64,000 nucleotides of DNA from Synchiropus splendidus (lineage: Eukaryota; Chordata; Actinopteri; Syngnathiformes; Callionymidae): the NCBI RefSeq assembly GCF_027744825.2, contig NC_071345.1, positions 12,664,501-12,728,500 of the forward strand, written 5' to 3'. The notes under the pieces were generated by a model. The model searched no databases and had not been told where the DNA came from. It saw nothing but the letters and a program-made list of their open reading frames with translations. A program made the position numbers and the translations under genes. This document shows, one piece after another, positions 60,286 to 64,000 of this stretch. Every line of letters starts with the position of its first letter. Position 1 is the stretch's first letter.

Positions 60286-63200
60286 CTGTGGATGCTGGGA
60301 TAAAGAGGGGACTGAGACACCTGACTGGCTCTGATGTTGGTCAACAACTTTGTGAGATAAAGGTGAATAAGTTGGATTTATGAGAGAAAAATGAATATGA
60401 TGTCCCTGCAATATAAATATTGTCACAGACTGATAATGAAGTAGAAGTGTTTCCACTTATTTTTTAAACATCCACAACCAGTGTTTGTGACTTCTCTGTG
60501 TTTCTTGAACATCTTATTGTGAAGTCCATCAGGATGGATCCATATGTCGAAAAATGAAATAGAAGAAAACTTGTCATTGACAGTTGAAGCACTCAAGGGC
60601 TAGTTTCTATTGTACCCATTTCTGTCATCGATTTCAGCATCAGAAATCTTCTGCTTCTCTTCAACAGACTATTCTCTGAATATACAGTAGGAGGCTACAA
60701 GTTGCCCACAGATGAGTGCAGAAGTTGTCACCTGGCGAGTAAATAAACCCTCATTGTCACCTAAGAAGCAGCATGCAAGCCGTCATCATCCTCTCTTTGG
60801 CCCTGACCCACGCAGTGGCTGCCTGATTTCACAAGCTCTTGCCCATCATCCTGGTGGTGCTCGAACGCACGCAGAGACATTGTTGAGTGTGATATCAGCT
60901 GGGCTCCAGTGGGGTACTTTCAAGAGGCAAGCATATTTTACTTGTGCTCACGCTCCTTGTGTTCCAGCTGAATCAGAGTTTGGTGGAATATCACACTTTA
61001 GAATATATTTCTTAGCAGCCCATACTTTAAAAATGAAGAGGCACACTCTGCTCAGAATCCTTTCAGTGAGACATTATGTGCAATAATATTCAATTTATTT
61101 ACTGTTTGGAGCAAAGAATATGGCTTCAAAGCCACTCCTGCTGTCTGAGACTCTTCTCTCTTCTGTGGTGTTGCTTTCTGATGAATGCTTCATATATCTT
61201 GAGAGAATTTTACCACATTATTTCTGGTTTTGTGATCAAGTTTTATACACTGTTGTATCCTTGCCATAGTGTCTCTCAAGCTAAGCTCCTTAACAACTGA
61301 ATTTTCTCTCAAGAGGCTTTATCTTTACTTACTTTATGAGTCAGAACTCCCCTTACTATATTCCTGATTAAATACATACTTAAAATATTGCAGTACGCAT
61401 TGGAAAATAAATCACATTAATCATATGATGTACGCTAAATGATTATGCGTTTTTTTTATGTTAAATCAAATTGACTATCTGTGGGAACAATGTTCACACT
61501 CGACAGAGTTAAATGAGGTTTTCTCTCAGTGGTCCAATGAGGCAACTGACCACTCGCTTGCTCCACTGCGGTTTCCACCCTGACGACGGATTGAGAGAGA
61601 CAGAAAAGAGAAGAAAGAGAGTGGGGAATGGGAGGGGGTCAGTCGAGCCTCCACTCACGCTGCTGCTCCTTACATGCACCCAATCCACTCCTATCTAGTA
61701 CCTGTCACACTCGCTGTGCAAAATGGAATTGACTATTGATTTCCCCTGGACTCCAGGTCAGTGTAGCGGGTGGGTTCGAGTCGCCTCACTGAGAGCTGGG
61801 ACAAAAAGAAGGCAGAGACAGGAAAAGCAAAAGGAAACACTCCAAAGTTACAACACAGACTTTCGTAAGCGCTGTTCCTGATTTAGTCGCATTTTACCGT
61901 TACTGTAAGACATTTCTGGGGTCAGTCTGGAATTAGAAAGGTATCACTATGTCATAAATATATATTTTTTTTATTAAAATATGTGGCCGTTTTCCTTCAC
62001 CTTTTGGTATTATCAGTATTAGTTGGGCAAAAAACAAGAAGCGACTGAACAATCTCTAAAGGTGGTTGATGTTTGAGTTGTCTAAGTTGAAGATTAAAGC
62101 TGTCATTTTGAATCTCACTATTTAGCAGTGTTTTCCACAGACCAACAAAAGCACAAGCTCACAAAAGTGAAAATGAGTGAAGCAGTTACTGCTCCATTAC
62201 ATCCACAGTGAAAGAACATGAAGCTGATTTAAATGGAGATATAACACCCGTATATCTAATATAAAATGATTCGGACACAAATGAGTGTAATATCTGCCAT
62301 TTTATGGGGCTCAGTATTTAAGTACACATACTATTCTAACTGATTTATTAGAAGTTATATTCTTATTTTTACCCTTTTTACAAAATCAAATTGTAATTTT
62401 TATTTAGGAGGGAAAAAAAAGATCATTTGGGCTGGGAACAACACAGTAATCGTGAATCCACCTCCAAAACAAAACATGGTGGAAAACGTAGCAAAAAGGA
62501 GGATGCAAGAATTTGCAAACAACAGACGCAGCAGATTATGGGATTTGTCAAACTCTGACCTTCTGTTTAACAGCACCTGCGCATCATGTGAGCCAGAGTG
62601 GAGAAAATTAAAATCCCATTGAAGCCAACAGATGGCACTCTGGTAACATCCGGCTTGAGGGAGCCTTTTTCACAGGGAGAAATGGGAGCGAGAGCTGCAA
62701 TGGTTGTGCATTGCATATACATTGCAGGGAAACCACACTTTTTCTTGCTTTAATTTTGTTCTAAGCAGAATGGACAATATCTAAATCATGAAACTTGAGT
62801 TCCATTGCAGGTCGTCTTGATTTATTATACATTTGTTTATTGGACACATTGAAATAAATGTGGTTCTGATAAGTAAATTATAATGGGACATTAACTCACA
62901 GACTGTATTGTAGCGGTATTATTATTTGAAACACTCTAGGTGACTTCAAGGCATGATGGGAGCTGCCAATTATTTTGGAAACAGACCAGTAGCTCTCAAG
63001 TTCATTTAGTAACTATTTTACCAGGGTTGGGAACCTGTGGCTCTCTATCTAGATGCTACTGTTTGGACACTGTCGTCTGGCAACAAAACACCTCCACAAC
63101 TGAGTGCAGTTTTTCTGACTACACTCCGATTTATCCAGCCTCTTAAACTACTAAGGTAATGCGCAGCACATCAGACCAATGACATTTCATGTGTTTTATG

Positions 63201-63897
63201 AACATTTAAGTGCCGATTTGGTCCATATATACATACCGACTTCTGCTTCTTCCCACTTTTTTTCTGTTCCCGGAGCGCTGCGCAGCTCAGCTGACCGGCT
63301 GTGGAGGTGGAACCATGTTGACTGGACTGCAAAGCATCATGGAACCTTTTAGATCGCCACAACTGACTTTGTTTTTGAGAGTGATTGGGACCAATGCCGT
63401 CTGGAGATGGAGCCTGTTTCAGCTTCTCAGATCCAATCCCTGCCACTAGACATATTAAACTGTGTGAATGATCTGGCACATGGGGATTGTGCTCCAACAT
63501 ACGTCTCAATGAAATTCTATTACAACTAAAATCTCAAGCCAGAGTCTTATACTCCAAATTTGTCACCACACATTTGTCTTCACTGCTAGGCCACATTTCA
63601 TATTAAACACATCTTGGCGGCCTCTGAGTCAACCACCAGGCTTTGAAAAATATGGAGGTGAACACCTGCTTGATCCTGACTTTAGCATATGCTAACCTCA
63701 AAGTTTAAGTTAAACACGGACCGTGCAGTCAAACCAAAAATCCTCTTTGTCATGCGCTTGTGTGTCTTTATCCTTCTCAATGTCTTTGACTACTACATCA
63801 AAATGCCGTCCATACTATTAATTCACCTGCCATTTATTTTTAAGTGAGAGAGGGAGAAGTTAATAAACAATTCCTGGAAGCAGTTTAAATATTCCCT

Positions 63898-64000
63898 ATT
63901 ATAAGTAACATCCGATTTACAACCGGGATTGGTTTTGACCAACCGGTCGTAAGTCAGATTGGACGTAAGAGTTGAATCCCATTCAAAATAGCTGAGGTGA
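63898..64000. mobile_element. Repeat truncated by the window edge
   Basis: 'attggacgtaagagttgaat' and 'cccattcaaaatagctgagg' match the repeat at 51900-52135 with scattered differences. The copy continues beyond the window. Confidence 0.45.

Larger units (their letters stand above)
54110..64000. other. Gene-poor region upstream of csf3r
   Basis: No intact gene was recognised. The csf3r promoter and its non-coding first exon should lie in the left part, but no convincing donor was found. The human neighbour GRIK3 has no recognisable exon here. Contents: a double hairpin (55846-55932), a coding-like remnant (56287-56517), two related hAT-like elements (58.6-59.4 kb), MITE family A copy 7 (60.07 kb) and a truncated repeat at the right edge. 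Confidence 0.5.

Noticed and set aside
60712..61086. 124-codon open frame on the plus strand
   Set aside because: No recognisable family, splice context or conserved motif.
54110..64000. Possible grik3 exons
   Set aside because: The human neighbour was expected to the right, but no glutamate-receptor motif was found in any frame.
1..64000. CRISPR arrays, operons, tRNA or rRNA genes
   Set aside because: Repeats here are transposons and microsatellites without regular spacers; the intron-bearing genes are eukaryotic, and no cloverleaf or rRNA sequence was noticed by eye.

Overview
This window is nuclear DNA from a bony fish (teleost). The genes have short exons with GT-AG introns, many only about 80-500 bp long, and the spaces between genes hold fish-type non-autonomous DNA transposons. 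The gene content matches the human 1p34 block STK40 - OSCP1 - MRPS15 - CSF3R. The species cannot be named from the sequence.

Layout, left to right. 1-8470: no gene recognised, with scattered repeats. 8471-10054 (+): one intact 527-codon single-exon ORF encoding a coiled-coil protein I do not recognise. 10055-20880: gene-poor, with two long TA tracts around a large inverted repeat and several copies of one short inverted-repeat transposon (MITE). 20880-35400 (-): stk40, a Tribbles-like pseudokinase, with 10 coding exons, a predicted non-coding first exon and a long 3'UTR. 36930-40566 (-): oscp1, 11 coding exons including a 30-nt microexon. 41213-42260 (-): a small cysteine-rich PLAC8/cornifelin-like gene. 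43076-45755 (-): mrps15, a mitochondrial ribosomal small-subunit protein, 8 exons. 46191-54109 (-): csf3r, the G-CSF receptor, 15 coding exons. 54110-64000: no intact gene recognised, but transposon copies, hairpins and one coding-like remnant.

All five recognised genes lie head-to-tail on the minus strand, but they do not form a pathway: kinase-like scaffold, transport/cilia-associated protein, cysteine-rich small protein, mitoribosome subunit and cytokine receptor. The grouping is conserved synteny. Compared with the human order as I remember it, LSM10 is absent between stk40 and oscp1, and a PLAC8-like gene lies between oscp1 and mrps15.

Exon coordinates were built by hand from splice consensus, reading-frame phase and remembered human proteins. 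For each of the five spliced genes every exon joins in phase to a single uninterrupted frame. No prokaryotic system, CRISPR array, tRNA or rRNA was seen. The most unusual observations are the unrecognised coiled-coil gene and a MITE family whose copies carry sequences matching the CTCF core motif.
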